Source: Polyangiaceae bacterium
GTDB taxonomy: Bacteria > Myxococcota_A > Polyangia > Polyangiales > Polyangiaceae
Reading direction: 5' to 3'
Assembly (NCBI GenBank): GCA_016719945.1
Contig: JADJYE010000030.1
Span: forward strand, 248,001 to 312,000
Length of the DNA: 64,000 nt
Part shown: positions 34,558 through 43,541 of the stretch, in pieces
Layout of the letters: every line of letters begins with the position of its first letter
How positions within the stretch are numbered: position 1 is the stretch's first letter
Position numbers and translations under genes: made by a program
Notes under the pieces: generated by a model
What the model was told of the DNA's origin: nothing
Databases searched by the model: none
The model's input: the letters and a program-made list of their open reading frames with translations, nothing else

Positions 34558-34586
34558 CGTGTAAGCGAAACGCGGGCCAGGACCAA
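34558..34586 (-). promoter_or_regulatory. Predicted sigma70-type promoter of FAAL operon
   Basis: On the minus strand TTGGTC (-35, 34586-34581) and TACACG (-10, 34563-34558) are separated by exactly 17 bp. Transcription would begin about at 34551, inside the palindrome, giving a leader of about 20 nt. The boxes match consensus only in part. Confidence 0.4.
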
Positions 34587-34702
34587 CAAAAAAGCATTCT
34601 CGCGGCGTTTGTGGCCCCGCGAGCCCGGGAGGCGGGGCGCCTGCGTCGAAACCTAGTCAGTTTGCTTCGCGGTGCGTAAGTCGCTTCGCACCTGGCGCAA
34701 CG

Positions 34703-36583
34703 CTACTGCTTGTCGAACGACGAGCCGGTCCACTTGTACTTCAGCGGCTTCGGGTCGCCCCAGGGCAGCAGCAGGGGCTCGAAGCCGCCGACGGGCCCGG
34801 CGTCTTGGGCGAACGGGTAGGTAGCCTGCGTGAAGCCGACCGCCTTGCCAGAAGAGAGCGTGACCTTGCCGGCCTCGTAGCTGATCGTCCCGTGCACCTT
34901 CTTCTCGCCGACGGCCCTCGACACCTCGGCAGCGAACACCCGCTTCAGCCCGTCGGCCGTCACCCTGTAGACGAGCTCGACCTCGCGCTCGACGTCCTCT
35001 TTCTTGGGGCCCTTGCTCTTGAGGACGCCGCGTACGACGACCTCGGCCTTCTTGTCGCCGGTCACGTCGCGAAGGCTCACGGCCTTGATGTCTGCGCCGC
35101 TCGCGAACGACAGCCCGGTGAAGACGTACGCCGAGCCGCCCTTGAACCCGGGCCCGAACACCGCGATCTCCCGATCGTGCAGCACCACGCGCTCCACCTG
35201 CGCGTCGTCGGCCACGTCGCCGCTCAGATCGAACCTCGCCGTCCCCTGGATGCCGCGGTCCCTCTTATAGGCCGTGTAGATCTTCCCTGCGTCGGGCTTC
35301 GGGGGCGCAGCGGGGGGAGGGGGAGCGCTCTTCGGCGCCGCGCTCGAGGCAGGGGCCGCGGCCGCCTGGGGGCGGCTCTTCTGGGAGCGCGTGAACGACT
35401 TGCCGCTCGCCTTGTAGGTCTGCGACTCGACGGCGCCCCAGGGCAAGAGCAGGGGATCGTACGATGACTCGGTCGGCTCGTCGTAGGTCTTGTCGTCGAG
35501 CCCTTTCGCCGTGCCGGGCTTGATGACGATGGTGGGCTTGCCCCCGTCGCTCGAGAAGCTCAAGTCGTTCGTGACGCTCCCCTTCGCGTTCGACAGGCCG
35601 ATCTCGTGGCGGAAGATGAGCTCTGGGACGTCGGACGCGCCGAACGAGTACACCTGCAGGACATCGCGCGACGTCTTCGAGCCGGACTTCGTGAAGCGCT
35701 TCTTGAAGACGATGTCGTCCTTCGAGTCACCGTCGAGGTCGCGCAGCTCCGTGCTGAGGATCGTCATCGACGAGCCCGACACGGCCATGTCCGAGAACCA
35801 ATACTCCTTGCCGCTCCGGAAGGTCGGCCCGAGCACCACGAGGTGGCTGCCGAAGACGAGCACGCGCTCCTTCATCGAGTCGCCGACCACGTTGGCGAGG
35901 CCCGCGAAGCTCGGCGTGCCGAGCTTCTTGTCCCTCACGATGCCGTCCATCAGCGCCTGCTCGGGCGTCGTCCACAGCTGGCCCAGCGCGCTCGCGTCGG
36001 CGCTCGACGAGGTCCCCACCGTCGCCTCGATGCCCGTCCCGTCGACGTCGTGCGCGAACAGGCCCCCCTTGAGGTCGACCCGACGCGAGCTCGTTCCGTC
36101 GAGGGCCGCCCAGGGGATGCTCGCCTCGAGGGTCCAGCCGGACTTGGTCGGTGCCTCGACGACCTTCGCGCCCGTCACCGCGCTGCCCTTGCTGGTCGCC
36201 CGCCCCGCGCTCTTGCCTGGCTGTCCAGGGAAGATCTGGACGGTCTGGACCGAAGAGCCGATCGCGAGGACGAGATCGACGCGATCGCCGTCCCCGCCGA
36301 CGAGCTTGTCGTCGGCGACATCGACCGCGACGTACACGTTCTTGTCGTCGTAGGTCACGGCGCCCTTCACCGCGAAGTCCGTCGCCGAAGGCGCACCCTT
36401 CACGGCCCCGAGCTTGACGAGCTCGCGCGGCCACTCCTTCGGGATCCCGTCGAGGCTCGGGGCTTTGTCGACCTTGTCGACGCGCAGGGGCGCCGCGGAG
36501 GCCATCGAAGGCAGCGCGAGGACGCTCGCGCAGGCGACATGCGCCCACACGCGAAGGGCCAGAGAGGACCGCGGCTTGGTCAT
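34703..36583 (-). CDS. Exported protein with CBM9-like domain and integrin-type (FG-GAP/VCBS-like) repeats
   Basis: 626 residues from ATG 36583. A signal peptide ends near SMASA. A CBM9-like N-terminal domain (about 35-190, LDGIPKEWPRELVKLG, VYVAVDVADDKL) is followed by two similar beta segments of about 180 residues (RDLDGDSKDDIVFKKRF and RDVTGDKKAEVVVRGVL). These have the D-x-D/N-G pattern of calcium-binding propeller repeats. Each segment ends with a GxxPLLLPWG motif, an internal duplication. It is probably periplasmic or surface-exposed; the ligand is unknown. Confidence 0.7.
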   Translation of the reverse strand: MTKPRSSLALRVWAHVACASVLALPSMASAAPLRVDKVDKAPSLDGIPKEWPRELVKLGAVKGAPSATDFAVKGAVTYDDKNVYVAVDVADDKLVGGDGDRVDLVLAIGSSVQTVQIFPGQPGKSAGRATSKGSAVTGAKVVEAPTKSGWTLEASIPWAALDGTSSRRVDLKGGLFAHDVDGTGIEATVGTSSSADASALGQLWTTPEQALMDGIVRDKKLGTPSFAGLANVVGDSMKERVLVFGSHLVVLGPTFRSGKEYWFSDMAVSGSSMTILSTELRDLDGDSKDDIVFKKRFTKSGSKTSRDVLQVYSFGASDVPELIFRHEIGLSNAKGSVTNDLSFSSDGGKPTIVIKPGTAKGLDDKTYDEPTESSYDPLLLPWGAVESQTYKASGKSFTRSQKSRPQAAAAPASSAAPKSAPPPPAAPPKPDAGKIYTAYKRDRGIQGTARFDLSGDVADDAQVERVVLHDREIAVFGPGFKGGSAYVFTGLSFASGADIKAVSLRDVTGDKKAEVVVRGVLKSKGPKKEDVEREVELVYRVTADGLKRVFAAEVSRAVGEKKVHGTISYEAGKVTLSSGKAVGFTQATYPFAQDAGPVGGFEPLLLPWGDPKPLKYKWTGSSFDKQ

Positions 36584-36686
36584 GGCAGGCGTTGGACGAT
36601 GTTCTGCCGCCGGTGTTCCAAAAGGCAAGCGCGGACGAACGACAAGAGGCCGGCCGCTGCATGGACGGTGTAAGGATCCGCCCACC

Positions 36687-38444
36687 ATGCGCCTCGACCC
36701 GCACTCGTACGCCGACGACGCTCACGCGAAGGTGGTGGCTCTCGACTGGGAGGCGCGGGTCGACTTCGGCAGGAGGGTGCTCGAGGCCTCGGCGACGCTG
36801 CGCCTCGACGCGCCCGCCGCCGCGGGCCCACTCCACCTCGACACCCGGGGCCTGACCATCACGGAGATCACGGGCGAAGGGGGAGGAGCCCTGGCGTATT
36901 CGTTGGGCGCCGAGGATCCGATCCTCGGGGCCTGCCTCACGGTGACCCTGCCGGCGGGCGCGCGCGCGATCACGGTGCGCTACACGACGTCTCCCGAAGC
37001 GAGCGCGCTGCAGTGGCTCGAGCCCCCGCAGACCGCCGGCGGCGAGCACCCCTTTCTCTTCTCGCAGTGCCAGGCCATCCACGCGCGCTCGATCATCCCC
37101 GTCCAGGACACGCCGCGGCGCCGCATCACGTTCACCGCGAGGCTCCGCGTCCCTGTCGCGCTCCGCGGCCTGATGGCCGCCGGGTTCGAGGGGCGTGAGC
37201 TCGACGCTGGCGTCGCGGTCGAGCGCTGGTCGATGCCTCAGCCGATCGCGCCTTACCTCTTCGCGCTCGCAGTGGGCGACCTCGCCTCGCGAGAGCTCGG
37301 CGCGCGCTCGGTGGTGTGGGCCGAGCCGAGCGTGGTCGACGCGGCTGCCTGGGAGTTCGCCGAGGTCGACGCGATGCTCACGGCGGGAGAGGCCCTGTTC
37401 GGGCCTTACTCGTGGGATCGCTTCGACGTGCTGGTGATGCCGCCTTCGTTCCCCTACGGGGGGATGGAGAACCCGCGGCTCACCTTCGTGACGCCCACGC
37501 TCATCGCGGGCGATCGCTCTCAGGCTCGCGTCATTGGGCACGAGCTCGCCCACGCGTGGACCGGCAACCTGGTGACCAACGCGACCGCCGAGCATTTTTG
37601 GCTCAACGAGGGGTGGACGCGGTACGCCGAGCTGAGGATCGCGGAGGCCCTCGACGGACCCGAGATCGCGTCGATGCTCGGCGCGTTGTGCCGGCGCGAC
37701 CTCGACGAGGCCATCGCGCGCTTCCAGAAAGAAGGGCGCGGCCAGCTCACTCGCCTGCGCACACACCTCGAGGGCATCGATCCGGATCTCGCGTTCTCCG
37801 TCGTGCCCTACGACAAGGGGAACCTGTTCCTGCGGGCGATCGAAGGCGTGAGCGGGCGCGAGCGCTTCGACGCCTTCGCCGGGAGGTACCTCGAGAGCTT
37901 CCGGTTCGGCGCCGTCACCACCGAGGAGTTCCTCGCGTTCACCGAGGCCGAGCTGCCCGGCGTGCTCGCGCGCGTGGAGGCGCCGCTGTGGATCGACGGC
38001 GAGGGGATCCCTTCGCACGCGCCCGCCCAGCGGTCCGCGAGGCTCGACGCGATCCTCGAGCTCGGCGACGCGATGCCCCCCGCCGACTCGACCTTCACGC
38101 CGACCGAGCTCAACCTGTGGCTCGAGCGCTTGTCTCGGCCCATGCCGGCGGACTTCTGCGCCGCGGTGGACGAGCGCTTCGGCCTCACCAAGACCGGGAA
38201 CATGGAGGTCAAGGTGGCGTGGCTTCGGGTCGCGATCGCGTCCGGGTACGACGTCGTCCTCGACGAGACCGAGCGCGTCCTCACCACGGTCGGACGCATG
38301 AAGTACCTGCTCCCGCTGTATACGGCGCTGCTCGCGCGGCCTCAGACGGCCCCGCTCGCGCGCCGCGTCTTCGAACGCGCCGCCGCGAGCTATCACCCCA
38401 TCGCGCGGGCCGTCGTCAAGGGCCGACTCGACGCGGGGGGCTGA
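36687..38444 (+). CDS. M1-family zinc metallopeptidase (aminopeptidase / leukotriene A4 hydrolase-like)
   Basis: 585 residues from ATG 36687. An N-terminal beta domain is followed by the exopeptidase substrate motif GGMENPRLTF and the zinc site HELAHAWTGN with the third ligand Glu in LNEGWTRYAE 18 residues on. A helical C-terminal domain (about 440-585) matches the leukotriene A4 hydrolase/aminopeptidase B branch. It has no signal peptide, so a cytoplasmic peptidase is likely. It is divergent from the CBM9-like gene across 103 bp. Confidence 0.92.
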   Translation: MRLDPHSYADDAHAKVVALDWEARVDFGRRVLEASATLRLDAPAAAGPLHLDTRGLTITEITGEGGGALAYSLGAEDPILGACLTVTLPAGARAITVRYTTSPEASALQWLEPPQTAGGEHPFLFSQCQAIHARSIIPVQDTPRRRITFTARLRVPVALRGLMAAGFEGRELDAGVAVERWSMPQPIAPYLFALAVGDLASRELGARSVVWAEPSVVDAAAWEFAEVDAMLTAGEALFGPYSWDRFDVLVMPPSFPYGGMENPRLTFVTPTLIAGDRSQARVIGHELAHAWTGNLVTNATAEHFWLNEGWTRYAELRIAEALDGPEIASMLGALCRRDLDEAIARFQKEGRGQLTRLRTHLEGIDPDLAFSVVPYDKGNLFLRAIEGVSGRERFDAFAGRYLESFRFGAVTTEEFLAFTEAELPGVLARVEAPLWIDGEGIPSHAPAQRSARLDAILELGDAMPPADSTFTPTELNLWLERLSRPMPADFCAAVDERFGLTKTGNMEVKVAWLRVAIASGYDVVLDETERVLTTVGRMKYLLPLYTALLARPQTAPLARRVFERAAASYHPIARAVVKGRLDAGG

Positions 38445-38469
38445 GCCGCGGCTCACCCCCGCGGGCGCG

Positions 38470-39315
38470 TCAGCGCTTCATCCGAGCTTGCTCGCGCTGC
38501 TCCTCGGCCTCTAGCTCGGCGAGGGCTGCGGTGAGCTCGTCTTGCTCGGCCTTGGACATCTCGGGCTCAGGCGCTGCGGCGCGCGGGCCGCCCTGGCCTT
38601 CGACGCGCATCTGCGGAGGAGGAGCCTTCGGCGCCTCGGGCGGCGCGACGCCCATCTTTCGCTTGAGGGCGAGCAGCTCGTCGTCGGCTCCGGCGGTCGC
38701 CTCGAGCTGATCGAACCGGTGCTTGAGCGTGTCGCCGCTGTACTGCTCGTGGAGCTCGGCGCCGGCCTCGGCCTCGGCCTCCATCTTGTCGATCTTCTGG
38801 GCCATCCGATCGAACGTGTCGAAGGCCGACACGTTGTTCAGATTGTTCATCGTGTTGTAGATGGCCTGCTGCGCCTCGGCGCGCTTCTTCCGGGCGATGA
38901 GCACGTTCTTCTTGCGCTTCGCCTCCTCGATCTTCGTGTTGAGCAGGCGCAGGGCCGTCTTGAGCGAATCGACGGCCTGCTTCTGCTTCTGCCACTGCTC
39001 CTTGTAGCCAGCGGCGAGCCCGTCGTGCTCCTTCTTGCGCGTGAGCGCCTCCTTCGCGAGCACGTCGTCGCCGGCCTTGATCGCGAGCATCGCGCGGCGC
39101 TCCCACTCCGCCGCGTTCGCCATCTCTTGCTCGGCCTGCTTCGCGAGGCGCTTCTCGTCCGCGATGCTCACGGCGACTTGCTTCTTCGCCTCGACGAGCT
39201 GGGACTCCATCTCGGTCGTGACCTGCTGCAGCATCTTCTCCGGGTCTTCGGCCCGGCTGATCAGGTCATTGAGGTTGCTTTTGATGAGGGTGGCGAGGCG
39301 AGAGAAGATTCCCAT
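38470..39315 (-). CDS. pspA: PspA/IM30-family membrane-remodelling protein
   Basis: 281 residues, mostly helix. The amphipathic N-terminus MGIFSRLATLIKSNLNDLIS and the coiled coil AEDPEKMLQQVTTEMESQLVEAKKQVA identify the ESCRT-III-like PspA/Vipp1 family, which protects stressed inner membranes. The final 60 residues form a Pro/Ala then Glu-rich tail, longer than in enterobacterial PspA (about 222 residues). A small YbjN/CesT-like gene lies upstream on the same strand. No pspF gene is seen nearby. Confidence 0.92.
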   Translation of the reverse strand: MGIFSRLATLIKSNLNDLISRAEDPEKMLQQVTTEMESQLVEAKKQVAVSIADEKRLAKQAEQEMANAAEWERRAMLAIKAGDDVLAKEALTRKKEHDGLAAGYKEQWQKQKQAVDSLKTALRLLNTKIEEAKRKKNVLIARKKRAEAQQAIYNTMNNLNNVSAFDTFDRMAQKIDKMEAEAEAGAELHEQYSGDTLKHRFDQLEATAGADDELLALKRKMGVAPPEAPKAPPPQMRVEGQGGPRAAAPEPEMSKAEQDELTAALAELEAEEQREQARMKR

Positions 39316-39420
39316 CGTGGTCTCTATCGTAGGCGAGGGCGGGGTACGGGTGTCGCGTGGATGGGCCGCGGACGAGGGGTCTCGAGCCCTTCGGCGTCGA
39401 GCCCTTCGGTCGCTGGCCGC

Positions 39421-39822
39421 TCAGTCCCTGGCAATGTGCGAGAGCTCTTTGGTGTGGCGAACGAGGGCGACGTCGATGTCGCTCAACGTCGCCTCGAGCT
39501 CGTTCGCGTCGAGGTTGTCCAACGCGAGCGCCGCCGACAGGACGATCGTCCCGTTCTCGATGCCGTACGACGCGTGCATGAGATCGGTCGCGTTGAGCTC
39601 GAGCAGGCGGCGGTAGGTCGGCAGCTCGTGCTTCGCGTCCTTCGGGCAAGGCCCGATCGCTACGTTGACCGCGACGATCGGCGCGGACACGCGGACGGCG
39701 ATCATCGCCGTGTTCGGCGCCGAGAGAAGGAAGGTGGCTGCGCCGCCAGACGCCTCTCGCTTCTCGAAGGAGCGGCCGAGGTTGAGGAGGTAGGTTTCGA
39801 CGTCGTCTGCGTTTCGGGCCAT
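39421..39822 (-). CDS. YbjN/CesT-like small protein, probable partner of PspA
   Basis: 133 residues from ATG 39822. The alpha-beta pattern (DVETYLLNLGRSFEKREASGG, IAVRVSAPIVAVNVAIG, YRRLLELNATDLMHASYGIE, LSAALALDNLDANELEATL) resembles the YbjN / type III chaperone-like fold. Similar small genes accompany pspA in other bacteria. It lies 105 bp upstream of pspA on the same strand. Assignment is by fold pattern only. Confidence 0.6.
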   Translation of the reverse strand: MARNADDVETYLLNLGRSFEKREASGGAATFLLSAPNTAMIAVRVSAPIVAVNVAIGPCPKDAKHELPTYRRLLELNATDLMHASYGIENGTIVLSAALALDNLDANELEATLSDIDVALVRHTKELSHIARD

Positions 39823-39946
39823 GTCAGCGGCGGTCAGACTATGCGGTTTCGAGGTCTGTCGCCACCGGGCCCCTGCCAGGGCCTGGCGCCCGCTTTTTCT
39901 TCTTCGCGAACGCGGACAAAGCCGGTACGTTGCCGATCCAGGATTC

Positions 39947-41056
39947 GTGGCGATCCACCCCGGAGACAAGCTCGCTTCTTACCGCGTGACGCGCCTCTTG
40001 GGCCGCGGGGGGATGGGCGAGGTTTGGGCCGCCGTCGACGACCGCGGTCGAGAGGTCGCGGTCAAGGTGCTGCTGCAGCGCGCCGCGATGAAGCCCGACC
40101 TCGTCCGCCGCTTCGAGCGCGAGGCCAAGATCACCCGGGCCATCAACAGCCCGTTCGTCTGCCAGCTGCTCGACGTCACGACGAACGACGACGGTACGCA
40201 CCTGCTGATCTTCGAGCACCTCACCGGCGAGTCGCTCTCCGATCGGCTGAAGCGTGAGCAGTACCTCCCGATGTCGGAGGTCGGCGGGCTGATCGACGAC
40301 GTCCTCACGGGGCTCGTGGCCGCCCACGCCGCCGGGGTCATTCACCGCGACCTCAAGCCTGGCAACATCTTCGTCGAGCGCACGGGTGACCCGAAGCGCC
40401 CGGAGCGCGCGAAGATCCTCGACTTTGGCATCTCCAAGATCGCCAGCCACAAGAAGGAGGAGCCGACGCTCACCGCCTTCGACGCGACCCTCGGCTCGTT
40501 CGCGTACATGGCGCCCGAGCAGATCCGGGGCGCGGCGCGCGCGGACGAGCGCGCGGACATCTACGCAGTCGGCGCCGTGGCCTTCCGCGCCCTCGCGGGC
40601 CGGCTGCCGTTCGAAGGGTCGAGCGCGGCGATCCTCGTGTCGCTGAAGCTCGAGCGAAGCGCGCCCTCGTTGGAGGAGGCGACGGGCGAGAAGTGGCCCT
40701 CGGGGGTCGAGCGGTTCTTGTCGCGCGCGCTGGCGCGCCAGCGCGAGAAGCGTTTCTCCACGGCGCAGGAGGCGCTCGAGGCGTGGCGCTCCATCCAGCC
40801 GTCGAACATCACGAAGGTGAAGCTGCCGCCCTCGCGCCCACCGTCGATCCGGGAGGCGCCCCCGCAGGCGAGCGCGCTGACGTTCACCGGCTCCGTCGCG
40901 GGGTTCGCGGAGGACCACCCGACGGAGGTGGACGACAACCCGCCCACGATGACGGGTGAGGGGGTCACCGAGCGGGGCGCCTCGCGCGCCCCGCGGACGG
41001 AGGGGCCGCGCGGGGCGCGGCCCGTCCGCCCAAGAAACAAACAAGGAGGCCGCTAG
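39947..41056 (+). CDS. Ser/Thr protein kinase (Hanks type, soluble)
   Basis: 369 residues from GTG 39947, with AGGA just upstream. Kinase motifs: GRGGMGEVWA (P-loop), AVKVLLQR (Lys), HRDLKPGNIF (catalytic loop), DFGISK, and APEQIRG. No transmembrane helix is present; the last 80 residues are a Pro/Thr-rich tail that could be autophosphorylated. An ideal AAGGAGG (41043-41049) within its 3' end serves the next gene, which starts directly after its TAG. The partner encodes an FHA-sigma54 activator, so a kinase-to-FHA phosphorylation relay is likely. Confidence 0.93.
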   Translation: MAIHPGDKLASYRVTRLLGRGGMGEVWAAVDDRGREVAVKVLLQRAAMKPDLVRRFEREAKITRAINSPFVCQLLDVTTNDDGTHLLIFEHLTGESLSDRLKREQYLPMSEVGGLIDDVLTGLVAAHAAGVIHRDLKPGNIFVERTGDPKRPERAKILDFGISKIASHKKEEPTLTAFDATLGSFAYMAPEQIRGAARADERADIYAVGAVAFRALAGRLPFEGSSAAILVSLKLERSAPSLEEATGEKWPSGVERFLSRALARQREKRFSTAQEALEAWRSIQPSNITKVKLPPSRPPSIREAPPQASALTFTGSVAGFAEDHPTEVDDNPPTMTGEGVTERGASRAPRTEGPRGARPVRPRNKQGGR

Positions 41057-42403
41057 GTGCTCGACGCTACCGTCGCAGGTTCGAAGACACGGCTCGAGGT
41101 TCGCGGTGGGCGCATCCGCGTCGCCAAGGGGGAGTGGCGGGAGGTCGGGACCGAGCCGGTCATCGTCGGGCGCAACGCGGCCTGTCAGATCGTGCTCGAC
41201 GACTCGAAGGTGAGCGCTGTGCACGCCGAGTTCCTCGCGACGCCCACCGGCGTGCGGCTGCGAGACCTGGGCAGTCGCAACGGGACCTGGGTGGGCGGCG
41301 TGCGCGTCGCCGACGTCTACCTGTCGGCCAACACGAAGGTCCGCGTCGGCGAGAGCGAGCTCTTCTTCGAGCCGCTCCGCCCCGAGAAGGTCGCGATCGC
41401 CGCGATCCCCGCGTTCGGTCCCCTGGTCGGCGCCGGCGCCCCGATGCGGGCGATCTTCGACCGCCTCGCGAAGATCGCCCCGACCGACCTGACGGTGCTG
41501 ATTCAAGGCGAGACCGGCACGGGCAAGGAGCTCGTCGCGCAGGCGATCCACCTCGCTTCGAACCGCGCGAAGAAGCCGTTCGTCGTCGTGGACTGCGGCT
41601 CGATCCCGCCCACCCTGGCGGAGGCGACCCTCTTCGGCCACGAGCGAGGCGCGTACACCGGCGCGGTCGACAAGCGCCTCTCGCCGTTCGAGGAGGCGCA
41701 CGGCGGAACCATCTTCCTCGACGAGCTCGGGGAGCTGCCGCTGGAGGTGCAGCCCAAGCTCCTGCGCGCGCTCGCCGAGCGGCGCATCAAGAGCGTCGGC
41801 GGCTCCAACTATCGCGAGGTCGACGTGCGCGTGCTCGCCGCCACGCGGCGCGATCTGGTGCGCGCCGTGAACGCCGGCACGTTCCGGAGCGACCTCTACT
41901 TCCGCGTCGCGCAGGTGAAGATCGAGATGATGGCCCTGCGCCAGCGCCTCGAGGACATCCCTGTGCTGGTGCGCAAGATGCTCAAAGACCTGGGCGACGA
42001 GAGCGCAATTGAACGCATCACCACGATCACGTTCGAGCGCCTCATGCGCCACGACTGGCCCGGCAACGTCCGCGAGCTACGCAACGCCGTCGCGGTCGCC
42101 TTCGCCCTCGCCTCCGAGGAGGAGGAGCTCGATATCGCGGCCCACCTCGGTGCGCTCTCGGAGAGCCCCGCCGCAACGTCCGCCGGCGCGGGCACCATCG
42201 CCGTCGCGTTCCGCGGGCGACCCTTCCAGGAGGCGAAGCGCGACGTCCTCGCCCGCTTCGAGCGCGACTACTTCGCCGCGCTCGCCGACGACGCCAAGGG
42301 CAACGTCTCCGAGATGGCCCGCCGCGCCGGGATGGAGCGCGCCCACGTCAGGGCCTACTTGCGCAGGCACGGGATCGGCGCCAAGAACGACACCGGTGAC
42401 TGA
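41057..42403 (+). CDS. FHA-domain sigma54-dependent transcriptional activator
   Basis: 448 residues from GTG 41057. The N-terminal FHA domain (about 20-100, VGRNAACQIVLDDSKVSAVHAE, LGSRNGTWVGG) replaces the usual receiver. The AAA+ domain (about 120-350) has Walker A GETGTGKELVAQ, the sigma54-contacting loop in the form GAYTGA, Walker B GGTIFLDELGEL and the R-finger region. A Fis-type HTH (NVSEMARRAGMERAHVRAYLRRHG) ends the protein. FHA activators of this type are characteristic of myxobacteria and respond to phosphothreonine. Its kinase is almost certainly the product of the overlapping upstream gene. Confidence 0.94.
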   Translation: MLDATVAGSKTRLEVRGGRIRVAKGEWREVGTEPVIVGRNAACQIVLDDSKVSAVHAEFLATPTGVRLRDLGSRNGTWVGGVRVADVYLSANTKVRVGESELFFEPLRPEKVAIAAIPAFGPLVGAGAPMRAIFDRLAKIAPTDLTVLIQGETGTGKELVAQAIHLASNRAKKPFVVVDCGSIPPTLAEATLFGHERGAYTGAVDKRLSPFEEAHGGTIFLDELGELPLEVQPKLLRALAERRIKSVGGSNYREVDVRVLAATRRDLVRAVNAGTFRSDLYFRVAQVKIEMMALRQRLEDIPVLVRKMLKDLGDESAIERITTITFERLMRHDWPGNVRELRNAVAVAFALASEEEELDIAAHLGALSESPAATSAGAGTIAVAFRGRPFQEAKRDVLARFERDYFAALADDAKGNVSEMARRAGMERAHVRAYLRRHGIGAKNDTGD

Positions 42404-42425
42404 CTCTCCTGTGAACGAGCCGAAG

Positions 42426-43001
42426 ATGGCGGGGGCCGAGCTCTCGGGCTTCCTGCTGCTCAAGCGCGCCCTCGATGACGCGGCGGTCTGGCACAAGGAT
42501 CAGGCCCGCAAGTACCCCGACGTCACGGTGCCGTACGTGAGCCACATCGCCGGGGTCGTCGCGACCCTCGCCAGGCATGGCTTCGACGTCGAGGTGCAGG
42601 CCGCGGGCGCATTGCACGACGTGATCGAGGACTGCAACGTCTCGTTCGAGGAGCTCGAGCGCGGGTACGGCCACCGCGTCGCGACCCTGGTGCGGCACTG
42701 CTCGGAGGCCGACAAGTCCGGCACCTGGGAGGAGCGCAAGCGCGCGTACGTCGAGGCCTTCCCGAAGAAGCCGTGGGAGGCGCAGGCCATCACCCTGGCC
42801 GACAAGATCGACAACTTCGCGTCGATCCTCGTGTGCCACGCCTTGCACGGCAACCCGTGGACGATGTTCAAGCGCGGCAAAGACCAGCAGATCGAGCGCT
42901 TCGAGGCGCTGGGGGAGGCCGCGCGCACGGCGCGCCCCGACCACGTCCTCGTCGACGAGTTCTTCGAGGGGCTCGAGCGCGTGAAGCGCCTGCCGGCCTG
43001 A
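42426..43001 (+). CDS. HD-domain protein, RelA/SpoT hydrolase-like
   Basis: 191 residues from ATG 42426; in-frame GTG 42396 and 42411 are equally possible and would overlap or abut the upstream stop. The HD metal-site pattern is visible: YVSHIAGVVATLARHG, then AGALHDVIEDCNVSFEEL, then ITLADKIDNFASI. This matches stand-alone HD hydrolases such as MESH1-like (p)ppGpp hydrolases. No synthetase or regulatory domain is present. It may share a transcript with the kinase and activator genes. Confidence 0.75.
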   Translation: MAGAELSGFLLLKRALDDAAVWHKDQARKYPDVTVPYVSHIAGVVATLARHGFDVEVQAAGALHDVIEDCNVSFEELERGYGHRVATLVRHCSEADKSGTWEERKRAYVEAFPKKPWEAQAITLADKIDNFASILVCHALHGNPWTMFKRGKDQQIERFEALGEAARTARPDHVLVDEFFEGLERVKRLPA

Positions 43002-43052
43002 GCGAGGCGTCGCCCGTTTACGAGGTCTGTTCGCGGGAGGTATCGTGGAGGG

Positions 43053-43481
43053 GTGAGGCGCCGCGCGTGGATCTGGGTCGTGGGGCTCTCGCTCGGGTGC
43101 GGGCCGGCCACCTTCTACGAGGCCGAGCCGCTCGAGCGCGCCGACGCCGACGGCGCTTGGGAGGACAACGCCGGGGCTCACATCCCCCCTCCCATCTCGG
43201 AGGGCTGGCCGATCCGCGGCGGCGATCCCGAGGGGGAGCATCAGCGCGTCGCGTGCATCGAGGAGATCGATCGCTCTCGCGCTCACATCAGCCGCGCGAT
43301 CGCCTCCGCGCGGGCCTCTCACGAGCACGAGCGGCTGTCGTGCCTCTCCAGCGCAGCCGGTGAGCTGAAGTCGCTCCGCACGCACCTGGCCGCGCCGAGC
43401 CTGTTCGAGCAGCCCTTGCCCCCGGCGCTCGCTTGCCCTGCCTCACAGAAGCTCGTCCACGAAGCGCGGCGCTGCCGCTGA
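43053..43481 (+). CDS. Putative small lipoprotein
   Basis: 142 residues from GTG 43053. MRRRAWIWVVGLSLGCGPATF has a lipobox LSLGC at residues 12-16. The mature part is helical and charged (EEIDRSRAHISRAIASARAS) with four cysteines. No known family is recognised. Confidence 0.6.
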   Translation: MRRRAWIWVVGLSLGCGPATFYEAEPLERADADGAWEDNAGAHIPPPISEGWPIRGGDPEGEHQRVACIEEIDRSRAHISRAIASARASHEHERLSCLSSAAGELKSLRTHLAAPSLFEQPLPPALACPASQKLVHEARRCR

Positions 43482-43508
43482 CGAGGCGCCGACCCGGCCG
43501 CCGTTGAA

Positions 43509-43536
43509 ATTCGTGTGCAGCTGTTGTTACATGAAT
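43509..43536. promoter_or_regulatory. Imperfect inverted repeat upstream of TetR gene
   Basis: ATTCGTGT and ACATGAAT are inverted arms matching at 7 of 8 positions across a 12-bp spacer, in an unusually AT-rich stretch 5 bp before the TetR start. This is the expected place of an autoregulatory operator. Confidence 0.35.
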
Positions 43537-43541
43537 AAAAG

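Noticed and set aside
36414..36686. Longer upstream start for the M1 peptidase
   Set aside because: The added residues are antisense to the CBM9-like gene and low in coding character; ATG 36687 begins a typical peptidase N-terminus.
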